From Eubacterium sp. (GTDB taxonomy: Bacteria; Bacillota; Clostridia; Oscillospirales; Acutalibacteraceae): a DNA stretch of 64,000 nucleotides. The translations under genes and the position numbers were made by a program. Shown in pieces: positions 38,817 through 47,326 of the stretch (the stretch's first letter is position 1; each line of letters begins with the position of its first letter). The notes under the pieces were generated by a model. The model was given only the letters and a program-made list of their open reading frames with translations. It was not told the DNA's origin and searched no databases. The stretch is taken from NCBI GenBank assembly GCA_017463985.1, contig JAFUEH010000007.1:1-64000 (forward strand), read 5' to 3'.

Positions 38817-39593
38817 ATGAACGCTATTTTCGATACCCACAGTCATTACGACGACGAACAATTTGATAACGACCGCGACGCGCTGCTGTCTTCTCTGCCC
38901 GCAAAGGGCGTAGTAAATGCTGTCAGCTGCGGCGTCGACATCGCCACCTCCAAGGCCAATCAGGCGCTGGCGCATCAGTACGGCTATCTTTACTTTGCCG
39001 CCGGCTTTCATCCGGAAAATCTGGAGGGCTTCGACCTGAGCGACCTGGCAGCGATCGAATCGCTGGCGGCGGATGAAAAATGCGTGGCGATCGGTGAGAT
39101 CGGGCTGGACTATCACTGGATGGCTTCACCAAAGGAAACGCAGCAGGCCTTCTTCCGGGAGCAGGCGCTCTTGGCCAACCGGCTGGGCTTGCCGGTGATC
39201 GTGCACGACCGTGAGGCGCACGGCGACACCCTGGCGCTGCTGCAGGAAACGAAGCCGCAGGGCGTGCTGCACTGCTTCTCCGGCTCTAAGGAGATGGCAA
39301 GAGAGATCATCAAGCTCGGAATGTACATCGGGCTGAACGGCGTGGTAACCTTTAAGAACGCACGCAAGAGCCTCGAGGTCGTACAGGAGATTCCGCTCGA
39401 ACGGCTGGTGCTCGAAACAGACTGCCCTTACCTCTGCCCCGTACCGTACCGCGGACGGCGCAACGATTCCTCCTATATCCCGTATGTTGCCGAGCGGATC
39501 GGTGAGGTGCTCGGGCTGGAGGCGCAGGCGGTGCTGGATATCACTGCCGCGAACGCACGGCGCCTGTATCAGCTGGATGAGTCCGTGCTGTAA
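38817..39593 (+). CDS. TatD-family metal-dependent hydrolase
   Basis: Amidohydrolase-fold DNase/hydrolase, 258 residues from ATG 38817 (AAGGA 5 bases upstream). N-terminal DTHSHYDDEQF holds the first metal His pair, GEIGLDYHW the Glu ligand, VIVHDREAHGD and VLHCFSGS further His ligands, and LETDCPYLCPVPYRGRRN the Asp. All ligands are present, so it should be active. The proven role of such enzymes is 3'-5' exonuclease or D-aminoacyl hydrolase, depending on the paralogue. Its stop codon lies inside the left arm of palindrome A (39590-39676). Confidence 0.93.
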   Translation: MNAIFDTHSHYDDEQFDNDRDALLSSLPAKGVVNAVSCGVDIATSKANQALAHQYGYLYFAAGFHPENLEGFDLSDLAAIESLAADEKCVAIGEIGLDYHWMASPKETQQAFFREQALLANRLGLPVIVHDREAHGDTLALLQETKPQGVLHCFSGSKEMAREIIKLGMYIGLNGVVTFKNARKSLEVVQEIPLERLVLETDCPYLCPVPYRGRRNDSSYIPYVAERIGEVLGLEAQAVLDITAANARRLYQLDESVL

Positions 39594-39676
39594 CACATGT
39601 AACACATGATTTTGGTTTTTTTCTATTTTCAATTTCTTATAGAGGAATTTATATTTTTATGTGTTACATCTGTTAC
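39590..39676. repeat. Palindrome A
   Basis: Left arm GTAACACATGTAACACAT (39590-39607), right arm ATGTGTTACATCTGTTAC (39659-39676); 17 of 18 pair. The arm is two copies of GTAACACAT. Loop 51 bases. The tatD TAA is within the left arm. Confidence 0.85.
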
Positions 39677-39680
39677 ATCG

Positions 39681-39784
39681 GTTACACGTTACGGGTTGTT
39701 ACGGGTAATTTCAGGTTATTTCTATTTTTGATTTCTTTATAAGGGATTTACTGTTTTAACCCGTAACTACCTGTAACCTGTAAC
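39681..39784. repeat. Palindrome B
   Basis: Left arm 39681-39706 and right arm 39759-39784; 23 of 26 positions pair. Arm core GTTACGGGTTGTTACGGGT. Loop 52 bases with ATTTCTATTTTTGATTTC. Confidence 0.85.
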
Positions 39785-39805
39785 TAAATCATAAGAATTT
39801 TATAA

Positions 39806-39896
39806 AATTACGCTTATTACGCGTAATTTTCGGTTTTTTTCTATTTTCACTTTCTTTTAAGGAATAACCTGAAATTACGCGTAATCATGCGTAATT
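39806..39896. repeat. Palindrome C
   Basis: Left arm 39806-39829 (AATTACGC, then ATTACGCGTAATTT) and right arm 39872-39896 pair over 22 positions with a two-versus-three base interruption. Loop 42 bases containing CTATTTTCACTTTCTTTTAA. Confidence 0.85.
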
Positions 39897-39918
39897 CTGT
39901 AATAAATCCTCTTACTAC

Positions 39919-40023
39919 CTTACGACCTTACGGGTTATTACGGGTTATTTCAGCTTTTTTCTATAATTGATTTCTTTATAGGGAATTTACTGTTTCAACC
40001 CGTAAGACCTGTAAGGTCGTAAG
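39919..40023. repeat. Palindrome D
   Basis: Left arm 39919-39946 (starts CTTACGACCTTACGGGTT) and right arm 39997-40023 pair at 25 of 28 positions. Loop 50 bases with TTTCTTTATAGGGAATTTAC, closest to the loop of B. Confidence 0.85.
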
Positions 40024-40047
40024 AATATAATATATTTTCGTCCGCTA

Positions 40048-40077
40048 TGACTGTCTCAAAGGGAGACGGTCTTTTTT
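40048..40077 (+). terminator. Terminator of the SBP-nagB-metG-tatD operon
   Basis: GACTGTCTC, AAAGG, GAGACGGTC then six T. It follows the palindrome array by 25 bases, which means the array is transcribed. Confidence 0.85.
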
Positions 40078-40115
40078 GTGTTCTAAGCCGGCGACCGGGC
40101 TCATATAGTATAGCG

Positions 40116-40916
40116 GTGATCGTTATTAAAAGGATAAAGAACAAGGTGCTGTTTGCACTGACAGCCGGTTGCGTGGTGCTCTGTGCGGTGCTGGGTATCT
40201 GGACAGCCACGGTAGCCGGTGACGCGGCAAGGCTGACGCCGGAGCCGTTTTACACCGTCTGTAACCGCTGGTACGGCGAGAGCGGCAAAAAAGAAAATAT
40301 CGTCGGCCGTTCCGTCACGCAGCGCACCGTATATCAGACCGCGCTGGCGGACCGGCGGCACACCGGCGAATACCTGACCGTAAAGAGCAAAAACCTCGGC
40401 CTCACGGCTTATACCGGCGGCAAAATCCTCTTTTACCGTGCGCCGGAGAGCGGCGTGGCATTCAGCTTTATCCCCGTCGGTGAGCTGGATGAGGGCGGCA
40501 CGGTGGTCCTGCAGCTGGAGCCGGTCAACAACAAAAGCGGGATGCTGCTTGACAATATTGTCGTGTCGAATAAAAACGATTATCTGCTCACCCTGCTTGT
40601 GGGCAGCCGCCGGACAGTCCTGACGGCGCTGTGTCTGCTGCTGGCGCTGACCGCGGTGATGACCGTCGCCGCCGTAAAAATAAAAGGCAAGCAACGCAGC
40701 GGCTTCGGTATCCTGTACCTCGCTGTATTCCTTGCCTTGTGTTTCGTTGTTTGTATTCTCAGGAGCGACCTTGCCGCTTTTCTGATCGGCAGCGTCACCG
40801 GTATTGCCATCCTGCGGCATACCCTGCCGCTCCTGCTGCCGATACCGCTACTCGCGTTTACCGTATCACGGGTACGGCTCAGCCGCAGTTCACCTGGTCC
40901 GAGTAAGCGACCCTGA
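40116..40916 (+). CDS. Membrane protein resembling a truncated 7TM sensor
   Basis: About 266 residues. An N-terminal hydrophobic segment (VLFALTAGCVVLCAVLGIW) leads into about 120 extracytoplasmic residues, then three or four membrane segments, as in the N-terminal half of 7TM-DISM-type receptors that normally continue into a signalling domain. Here it stops after SRVRLSRSSPG, 38 bases inside the 3' end of the convergent PI-PLC gene. The GTG start 40116 is tentative (weak SD); GTG 40146 is an alternative, while upstream codons lie in the terminator. A 3'-truncated gene or an unknown intact family are both possible. Confidence 0.55.
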   Translation: MIVIKRIKNKVLFALTAGCVVLCAVLGIWTATVAGDAARLTPEPFYTVCNRWYGESGKKENIVGRSVTQRTVYQTALADRRHTGEYLTVKSKNLGLTAYTGGKILFYRAPESGVAFSFIPVGELDEGGTVVLQLEPVNNKSGMLLDNIVVSNKNDYLLTLLVGSRRTVLTALCLLLALTAVMTVAAVKIKGKQRSGFGILYLAVFLALCFVVCILRSDLAAFLIGSVTGIAILRHTLPLLLPIPLLAFTVSRVRLSRSSPGPSKRP

Positions 40917-43900
40917 GCACGCCGTCACCGTCGTAATAGGTACAGTAAGCGCGTGCCGCCCAGGCATACTGCGTAAAGCGCCGCACGTTGACGGCATACA
41001 CGCCGTCGTGCGCTGCGGTATTGAACTTGGAGGTCGTCGTCATGTTGTCCAGCGTCAGCGTGAGCTCGGACGGGTCAAAGCTGTCCGGCTTGCCGTAACG
41101 GAAGGCGATACCCTTCTCCACGACCTCACAGCCGTCAGGTACGCTGAGCGCCATGAGATAGGAACCGACCAGCGCTTCTTCATCTAGCGCAAGCGTGAGC
41201 GTCAGCGCCGGAATCCCCTGCGTAACAGCCGGCAGCGCCGGTTCGGTAACGTCCTGCTCCGTATACACCGGCGTCAGGTTCACGTGCTCCCCTGCCGTCA
41301 GGCTAGCCAATACGGTGCTGTCGTCATACCCCCAGCTGCCGTTCATGCCGCCGTAATGATACGGTACCGCCGGACAGAGCGGTGCGATCGAGCTGACCGC
41401 CTTCCAGTCCGCCGGTGTTTTGCTGACGCGCTTTGCGATATAGCCGTTGCCGTAGGTAAAGGTCAGCACTGCCGCACCGTAGGGATCGAACAGCGCCTTG
41501 ACATCGGTATTAGAGGACAGCACATAGTCAAACGTCGCATCGGTTGAAAGCAGCCGGTGCGTTTTTATTTCATACCAGCCGCCGAAGGTATTCGACTTCG
41601 CCGCCGTCGCCGTCAGGTGAACCGTTGTTCCGAACGGTACGCTGAAGCTGCCGGTGCTCGCCGCGTCCTCCAGCCCGTCGTAGCGCACGCTCACGGCGCC
41701 GCCAGCGTCCTTACTGACGTTCAGCGCCAAATACGGTACCAGGTTATAAATCGCCGTTAAAATCGCTTCTGTGGCGTCATCCACCGCGCGCTGGGAGGTG
41801 CTGCTGATGGCCGCCTCACCGTCGCTGAGACAGTTCGCCAGTACAGTATAGGAGGCGGCGGTATAATCTGCCTCCGCATAGCTGCTGCCGAGCGCGATCG
41901 CTGCCGCCAGCGCGGTCGTATCGGTCGCTACGCTCACCGCCAGTACCACATCCACGGTCGTATCGTCCGTCAGTGTAAAGGAATAGGTACGGTCGCTGCC
42001 GGTCTGCGTACCGGCGTTCGTCGTAATAAGCCACTGCGCAACTGTACCGCTGCCGGTATACGTCGCCGTGATCGCCGCGCCGGCAGGCACAGCACTGAGC
42101 GCCGTCGTGACGGTGCCGTCCACGCTGATCGCAATATCGCCATCAGCAGAACCGGACGGAAAATACAGCACACCGTCCCGACCGTCAAAGCGGTCAAGCC
42201 ACGTGACAGAGCCGCTGACGCGCGCCGGCGCTGCCGTAAAGTCGTTGGTCAGCACCGCGTCCAGCGCACCGCATTCCGCCCGATAAAGCGCGGCTGCCTC
42301 CGTTTCTGTTAACGCCGCGCAGAAGCACTTGACATTATCGAGGGAAAGCGTGGCCGTGCCCCAGTAGGGCGTGTACGACCCGAGATACAGCTGCGTGGAC
42401 GGACTGGCTAAGAAGGACAGCAGACCGCCGGTGCTTTGGTACTGCGCTGTTCCCTGCACGGTAACGTCTGCCGTGAGCACCCCGTTCACATACACCTGAA
42501 AGGCGTAATCGCTCAGAATATTGACGGTGATCAACTGCCACTGCTGCTTGCGAATGGCCGCGTTCGCCGTGGTATGGTCAAAGTACAGTCCGGCGGAGGA
42601 CAGGCTCGTGTCGCTGCCGCCGTTGCCGTTATTGAAGCGGATATAACCGTCGGTACCGAGCGTAAAATATTTCATCTCCCCGATCGCGCCTTGCGCAAAG
42701 GTCAGGCTTTCGCGGTTATCCCAGTAATTGCCGTTGATCCGCTGCCAGTAGCTCACCGCAAAGCCGTGTGAGGTATCCAACTCGGCAAACGGGCTTTCTC
42801 CTGTCGCCACATAGTTCGTCGCGCTCGCGCCGGTACCGCTGTACGGGAAATAGGCGGTGCTGCTTCTGCCGTCGTTCTCTGCCGTGCGGTGCGACACGTA
42901 ATTTCCGTTATCCACCGTACCGGTCACCGCCGTACCGCCAAGCGAATCGGTAAACGTATTTTCATAGACCGGCAGCAGCTGCGCTGCCGACAGCGCATAA
43001 TCGTAAAAGGACGCCTTGTCGAGATAGCTGTCCGCCGTGCCGCCCATATTATAGATATTATAGGTTGCGCCGTAATACAGGTGAATGTCCGGCGACGACA
43101 GGAAGGAAAAAATGCCGTCGCTGCCGCTCACGCCGTTCGGATAACCCGACGCGCATACCTCGCTCAGCGCCACTGTCCTTTTCAGCACACCGTTCACATA
43201 GTAATCGAGATAATGCAGACCGGCGCTGTCCTTATAGATCGTGACGGTAATGTCCGCCCAGCCCTGTCCGACGGTGTTGATTTCCGCCGCAGTATTCAGA
43301 TCGAAGTAGCAGTTATTCCAGCCGCCGGCGCCGCCGTTGCCGTCATTGAAAAGAACGGTACCGTTACTCATCAGGATGAAATAGCGGTTATCCGCATTCC
43401 GTCCGGTAGAGAAATTGATGATTGCATTGTTCCAGCCGTTATCCGTATCGCAGCGCACCGTATACTGCAGCGTCACGCCGGAAAGCGTTTTACCGGCAAA
43501 GGGGTTCGCCTGCTCACGGCTGATATTGCCAGCCTTGACGTTAATGCTGTAATAATCGGTGCTGACGTTGTCAGGGATCGCGTTGTTACCGATGGCGGTC
43601 ACGCTGTCCGGCAGGCTGATACTGCTCACGTTGTCAAAGCCGTAAAAGGCGTAGTCACCGATGCGCGTCACGCCGTCGTTCACAATGATCTTCGTAATCA
43701 GATCGGTATTATACTGTCCGTCGAACAGGCAGTTTTTCGCCTGGTCGCTCCACGGCGCAGTCGTACCGGTATTCTTAATACCGCGGCTCGTATCGAGCGC
43801 ATAGTCGTTCATGGCGCCGCTGCCGCTGACGGTCAGCGTGCCGGTCAGGCGGTTCAGCTCGTAGGTAATATTGCCGTCCGTGCCGGTCATGAGGTTCGAC

Positions 43901-44961
43901 ACCGCCTCGTTATTTTCCACGATCTTACGCGCGGCTGCCTCGGTGATGAAGTCCATCTGGATAAAGCCCGACGGCTTGCCCTTATCAAAGGTCAGGTTTA
44001 AGAAAGCGGGGTTGATCGTATTGGCATAGCTCTGTGGGTTCGGGATCGAAGCCGAGGTCGTCGTCGAGGTAAAGCTCAGATAATATTCGCCGCGGTAATG
44101 ACCGAGCGACAGCATTTCCTGCGCCGCCTTCAGCTTATCGGACGTGGAGAGCTTATACATATCCTGTACATGGTACTTCGCGCCGGACGACCAGTCCTCG
44201 CCCGTCACATAGCACGGAGAGGTCAGCGAGGTGCTCTCCTGATCGTCATACTTGATCTTTTGGCCGCTTTCCTCCTCGCTCGCCGTGGAGCCGGAGGAGG
44301 CGATGTAACGGTCAAAGCGGTTAAACAGCACGATTTTTCCGCGCACGTCGTCCAGCGTCGGGACAGCTTTCGCAAGATACCAGTAATCCTGATACCGATA
44401 ATCCTCGCCGTAAAAATACTTGTTCTGTCCGTAGCCGTGGATATATTCATAGATCGCGCTCGTGAAGGTCGGCGCGCCGACATTGCCGTCGTCCTCCTTG
44501 ATCATCAGAAAGACGCTTTCGCTCGGGTGCGCGTCCAGCCAGTTGTAGACATCCTGCAGCAGGAAATCGAGATAATAGTAGTCGTTCCCGTTCCAGCAGT
44601 CCACGCTGCCGTGCACCGTCTTAACGGAATGGGTCGACGCGTCCACCTCGCAGCGAATATCGAGATAGCGCACGCCTTGATTCAGCTGCTCTGTGATATT
44701 CAGGCTCTGGCACTTGGCGATCCGCGAGGTAATGCCGAAGGCGTCCTCGTTGGCGAACTTCCGCGCGCAGGAATCATGCGTACCGGGCACCGTCAGCTCA
44801 GTGATCTTTGTTTCGCCGCGGATGGCGCTCATCCAGTCTGTCAGCGCCACGCTGCTCAGGCTGACCGCCTGCTCATAGCCCGAAGCCGCACCGGCCGTCA
44901 CCGGCGGCAGCACCGTCAGCGCCAGCAGTAGCGCCAGGCATAAGGAAACCAGCTTTTTCAT
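40879..44961 (-). CDS. Large secreted PI-PLC X-domain protein with LRR and LamG-like modules
   Basis: About 1360 residues from ATG 44961 (AAGGGA upstream, signal peptide MKKLVSLCLALLLALTVLPP). Residues about 35-330 form a PI-specific phospholipase C X-like domain: LTVPGTHDSC with His62 and TVHGS with His117 are the likely catalytic pair, and RYLDIRC is conserved. Then a short LRR_5 segment (DGVTRIGDYAFYGFDNVSSI), two concanavalin/LamG-like domains each with FNDGNGG / FNNGNGG and DYYVNGVLKR / QVYVNGVL, a FIVAR-like helical stretch and beta-rich domains. No LPxTG or wall-binding repeats, so release into the medium or non-covalent retention is likely. The substrate is unknown. Confidence 0.85.
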   Translation of the reverse strand: MKKLVSLCLALLLALTVLPPVTAGAASGYEQAVSLSSVALTDWMSAIRGETKITELTVPGTHDSCARKFANEDAFGITSRIAKCQSLNITEQLNQGVRYLDIRCEVDASTHSVKTVHGSVDCWNGNDYYYLDFLLQDVYNWLDAHPSESVFLMIKEDDGNVGAPTFTSAIYEYIHGYGQNKYFYGEDYRYQDYWYLAKAVPTLDDVRGKIVLFNRFDRYIASSGSTASEEESGQKIKYDDQESTSLTSPCYVTGEDWSSGAKYHVQDMYKLSTSDKLKAAQEMLSLGHYRGEYYLSFTSTTTSASIPNPQSYANTINPAFLNLTFDKGKPSGFIQMDFITEAAARKIVENNEAVSNLMTGTDGNITYELNRLTGTLTVSGSGAMNDYALDTSRGIKNTGTTAPWSDQAKNCLFDGQYNTDLITKIIVNDGVTRIGDYAFYGFDNVSSISLPDSVTAIGNNAIPDNVSTDYYSINVKAGNISREQANPFAGKTLSGVTLQYTVRCDTDNGWNNAIINFSTGRNADNRYFILMSNGTVLFNDGNGGAGGWNNCYFDLNTAAEINTVGQGWADITVTIYKDSAGLHYLDYYVNGVLKRTVALSEVCASGYPNGVSGSDGIFSFLSSPDIHLYYGATYNIYNMGGTADSYLDKASFYDYALSAAQLLPVYENTFTDSLGGTAVTGTVDNGNYVSHRTAENDGRSSTAYFPYSGTGASATNYVATGESPFAELDTSHGFAVSYWQRINGNYWDNRESLTFAQGAIGEMKYFTLGTDGYIRFNNGNGGSDTSLSSAGLYFDHTTANAAIRKQQWQLITVNILSDYAFQVYVNGVLTADVTVQGTAQYQSTGGLLSFLASPSTQLYLGSYTPYWGTATLSLDNVKCFCAALTETEAAALYRAECGALDAVLTNDFTAAPARVSGSVTWLDRFDGRDGVLYFPSGSADGDIAISVDGTVTTALSAVPAGAAITATYTGSGTVAQWLITTNAGTQTGSDRTYSFTLTDDTTVDVVLAVSVATDTTALAAAIALGSSYAEADYTAASYTVLANCLSDGEAAISSTSQRAVDDATEAILTAIYNLVPYLALNVSKDAGGAVSVRYDGLEDAASTGSFSVPFGTTVHLTATAAKSNTFGGWYEIKTHRLLSTDATFDYVLSSNTDVKALFDPYGAAVLTFTYGNGYIAKRVSKTPADWKAVSSIAPLCPAVPYHYGGMNGSWGYDDSTVLASLTAGEHVNLTPVYTEQDVTEPALPAVTQGIPALTLTLALDEEALVGSYLMALSVPDGCEVVEKGIAFRYGKPDSFDPSELTLTLDNMTTTSKFNTAAHDGVYAVNVRRFTQYAWAARAYCTYYDGDGVLRVAYSDQVNCG

Positions 44962-45018
44962 AAGACAACATCCCTTCACTTCATTTTTTGCCGTGAAACA
45001 GTAGAGTAATCCGATAAT

Positions 45019-45047
45019 ATAATAACACAAGCCGCCTGTCATTGCAA
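45019..45047 (-). promoter_or_regulatory. Promoter of the PI-PLC-domain gene
   Basis: Minus-strand TTGCAA, 17-base spacer, TATTAT, about 60 bases before ATG 44961. Confidence 0.55.
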
Positions 45048-45104
45048 GTAAGCGTGAAAAAAACGCATCACCCTTCTGTTCCGTGCGCGCACGAAAAGAG
45101 GCGC

Positions 45105-45134
45105 AAAAAAGGGAAGGCAAAAGCCCTCCCTTTT
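45105..45134 (-). terminator. Terminator of the GH3-esterase unit
   Basis: Minus-strand AAGGGAGGGC, TTTT, GCCTTCCCTTTTTT, past the esterase stop. Confidence 0.9.
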
Positions 45135-45167
45135 AACGATTGATTTTACGGAATATTTAGTTGGAAG

Positions 45168-47300
45168 TTACGGATTGGTGCAGGCACCGTTGGTGTTGAA
45201 GTAATAGCGCTTGCCCTGATAGTCAAGATAGCTCGTTCTCATCGTGCCGTTTTGGTTAAAATAATACCACTTGCCGCCATCCTTCAGCCAGCAGCCATAG
45301 CGCATCTTGCCGTCAGCGTTCACATAATACCAGTTGTCGCCGTCCTTGACCCAGGTGCTCGTTTTCATCGCACCGTCAGCCGTAAAGTAGTACCAGTTAT
45401 TCTTATACTTGAGCGCCTCGGTTCTCATGGTACCGTTCTGGTTGAAATAGTACCACTGGCCCTTATACTGCAGCCACTGAGACGCGCGCATTTCGCCGGT
45501 ATCGTTGAGGTAATACCACTTGCCGCCGTCCTTCAGCCAGCCGGTAGCCATCGCGCCGTCCGCTTTCAGGTAATACCAGTACTTGCCGATCTTCTGCCAG
45601 CCGGTACGCATCGCGCCGTCTGCGCCGAGATAATACCACTTGCCACGGATCATCTGCCAGCCGGTCTGCATCTCACCGATGAAGTTCATGAAGTACCACT
45701 TGCCGTCAACCTTCTGCCAGCCGGTGGTCATTACGCCATTCTTGTAATAGAACCACTTGCCGCTCTTTTTCTCCCAGTTTTTGCCGGTGATCTGCGGCTT
45801 GTCTGCAGCGGTGATATTGATCAGCTTCTGTGAGGAATCGGCACGCAGGAACTGATTCCAGCCGTACTTGCTCTTTACCGAGGCAATATCACAGGAGCAC
45901 TCGCCGGCTGCGAGATAAGCGATCAGGTTGATCGCGTCGCCGCCGTAGTTAAACTGCATGTGCTGAATATCGCGGATGAACCACACGTTATCCGGCGTCA
46001 CACAGGTAGACGCATTGATCACGCCGTCAGGAGAAACATAGCTGCCCTTGGCGTCGCTGCCGGTCAGGTAGTAGCCAAACGGCGCTACGGTCGCACCGCC
46101 GGAGGCATACTTGGTATCGATCAGGACATCGGTCTGCTCCATGATATGAGAGGTGACCGGAATACCGGGCGAGCCGTAGCAGGCAAAGATCGCTACCTCG
46201 GCGCCCTGCGCCTTGACGGCCTTCAGGTTAGACGCCAGTCTGCCCTGTACCTTATGATAGTTCGTGATCTTCTTGTAAAGGCCGCTGCTCTTATCCAGGA
46301 AGCCGATGCGCACCATGTTATTCACGCATTCGTCAAAGCGGTCGTAAGGGATACACTCCCAATACGCCGGAATATTACCGATCCAGTCCTTGAGCGCGAG
46401 GTGGAACAGCTTCGTCACGCGCTCCTCATCCTCCGCGAGCGCGCTCAGGTAGTTGGCCAGATAGCCGATTCTGTATTCACCGATATTACCGGCAAGGTTA
46501 ATCAGCGTGGACTGAGAGCCGCCGCTGAATTCCGTCTCCATGATCTTGGCAAACGCCAGCAGGTCAGCCTTGTTGATTTCAACATCGTAGGCATACATCG
46601 AGGCAACCTCAACGCCCATGATCGCCGGATTCACAAAAATGTAACGCGCCACGTCATTACGGCTCTTATACGCGTCCATATAGCAGTTGAGGATAGCGCC
46701 GCCGAGCGAGGAACCAACCAGCACAACCTTCTTGGCACCGGTCTCCGCCTTCACCACGTCGACAAAATGAGCCAGGTTGGCAGCCGTTTCTACTAAGTCA
46801 ACACGCCAGTCATAGTTGAACGCATAGACGTTTTTGGCGCCGATCCTGTCGGCAATCGTCTTCACGATCGCTTCCTCGGAATGGTCTCTCTGATCCATGT
46901 AATCCTGATGCTTGACCATCGAATCCTCAAAGTAATTGTTGTTACCGGTGCCTTCCGGAACATTACCGTCCTCGTCACAGTTGAGCGGCGTTTCTCTGAA
47001 ATAATCGCCCATGGCGTTGAACAGCTTATCCTCGTCCACTTCCTTTTGGCGGGCAGGGTCAAGCATTTTCAGAAATTCGTTACGGATCGTTTCGTTGCCG
47101 AGCAGGCTGGAAACATCGATACCGTAAGCGCGCATCTGTGCCTCTGCGTCCGTACCGACGTCCGTATACAGCGGCGACATACCGAGACCGTGCACACAGA
47201 TCACCGGCGTAACCGCTTCCTTTGCAAACGCGATCGCCGTCGTAGACAGCGTCAGCGCCAGCGTTAATATCACACATAAAGCTCTGATAATTTTTTTCAT
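45168..47300 (-). CDS. Secreted LCAT-like esterase/acyltransferase with wall-binding repeats
   Basis: 710 residues. Signal peptide 1-26, then an alpha/beta-hydrolase domain: oxyanion region VICVHGLG (33-40), a conserved YAFNYDWRVD and nucleophile elbow LVGSSLGGAIL with Ser198. The catalytic domain resembles lecithin:cholesterol acyltransferase/PGAP1-type lipases. Residues from about 500 to the end are some ten choline-binding-type repeats (GKWYYLN.DGAM.TGW) that should hold it on the cell wall. It lies 26 bases downstream of the GH3 gene. Lipid or ester substrates at the surface are inferred; none is proven. Confidence 0.88.
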   Translation of the reverse strand: MKKIIRALCVILTLALTLSTTAIAFAKEAVTPVICVHGLGMSPLYTDVGTDAEAQMRAYGIDVSSLLGNETIRNEFLKMLDPARQKEVDEDKLFNAMGDYFRETPLNCDEDGNVPEGTGNNNYFEDSMVKHQDYMDQRDHSEEAIVKTIADRIGAKNVYAFNYDWRVDLVETAANLAHFVDVVKAETGAKKVVLVGSSLGGAILNCYMDAYKSRNDVARYIFVNPAIMGVEVASMYAYDVEINKADLLAFAKIMETEFSGGSQSTLINLAGNIGEYRIGYLANYLSALAEDEERVTKLFHLALKDWIGNIPAYWECIPYDRFDECVNNMVRIGFLDKSSGLYKKITNYHKVQGRLASNLKAVKAQGAEVAIFACYGSPGIPVTSHIMEQTDVLIDTKYASGGATVAPFGYYLTGSDAKGSYVSPDGVINASTCVTPDNVWFIRDIQHMQFNYGGDAINLIAYLAAGECSCDIASVKSKYGWNQFLRADSSQKLINITAADKPQITGKNWEKKSGKWFYYKNGVMTTGWQKVDGKWYFMNFIGEMQTGWQMIRGKWYYLGADGAMRTGWQKIGKYWYYLKADGAMATGWLKDGGKWYYLNDTGEMRASQWLQYKGQWYYFNQNGTMRTEALKYKNNWYYFTADGAMKTSTWVKDGDNWYYVNADGKMRYGCWLKDGGKWYYFNQNGTMRTSYLDYQGKRYYFNTNGACTNP

Positions 47301-47326
47301 GATTTTTCTCCTTTACTGCAGGTGCC

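Larger units (their letters stand above)
39590..40023. repeat. Tandem array of four long palindromes with covarying arms
   Basis: Four consecutive units (A-D) of about 87-105 bases, each with arms of 18-28 bases closing a 42-52 base T-rich loop. Arm sequence differs strongly between units, yet each pair remains complementary; arms are built from repeated TTAC-containing 8-10-mers. Loops share a core like TTTTTTCTATTTT, ATTTCTTTATAGGGAATTTA. The array overlaps the tatD stop, fills most of the 522-base gap 39594-40115 and ends just before a terminator, so it is in the 3' UTR of the operon. I do not recognise a named family. Confidence 0.85.

Noticed and set aside
39590-40023. CRISPR array
   Set aside because: Repeats are palindromes with different arms, not identical direct repeats with unique spacers, and no cas genes are nearby.
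40047-40115. Upstream extension of the 40116-40916 gene to an ATG at 40047
   Set aside because: That ATG lies in the operon terminator stem (40048-40077), so translation from there is improbable.
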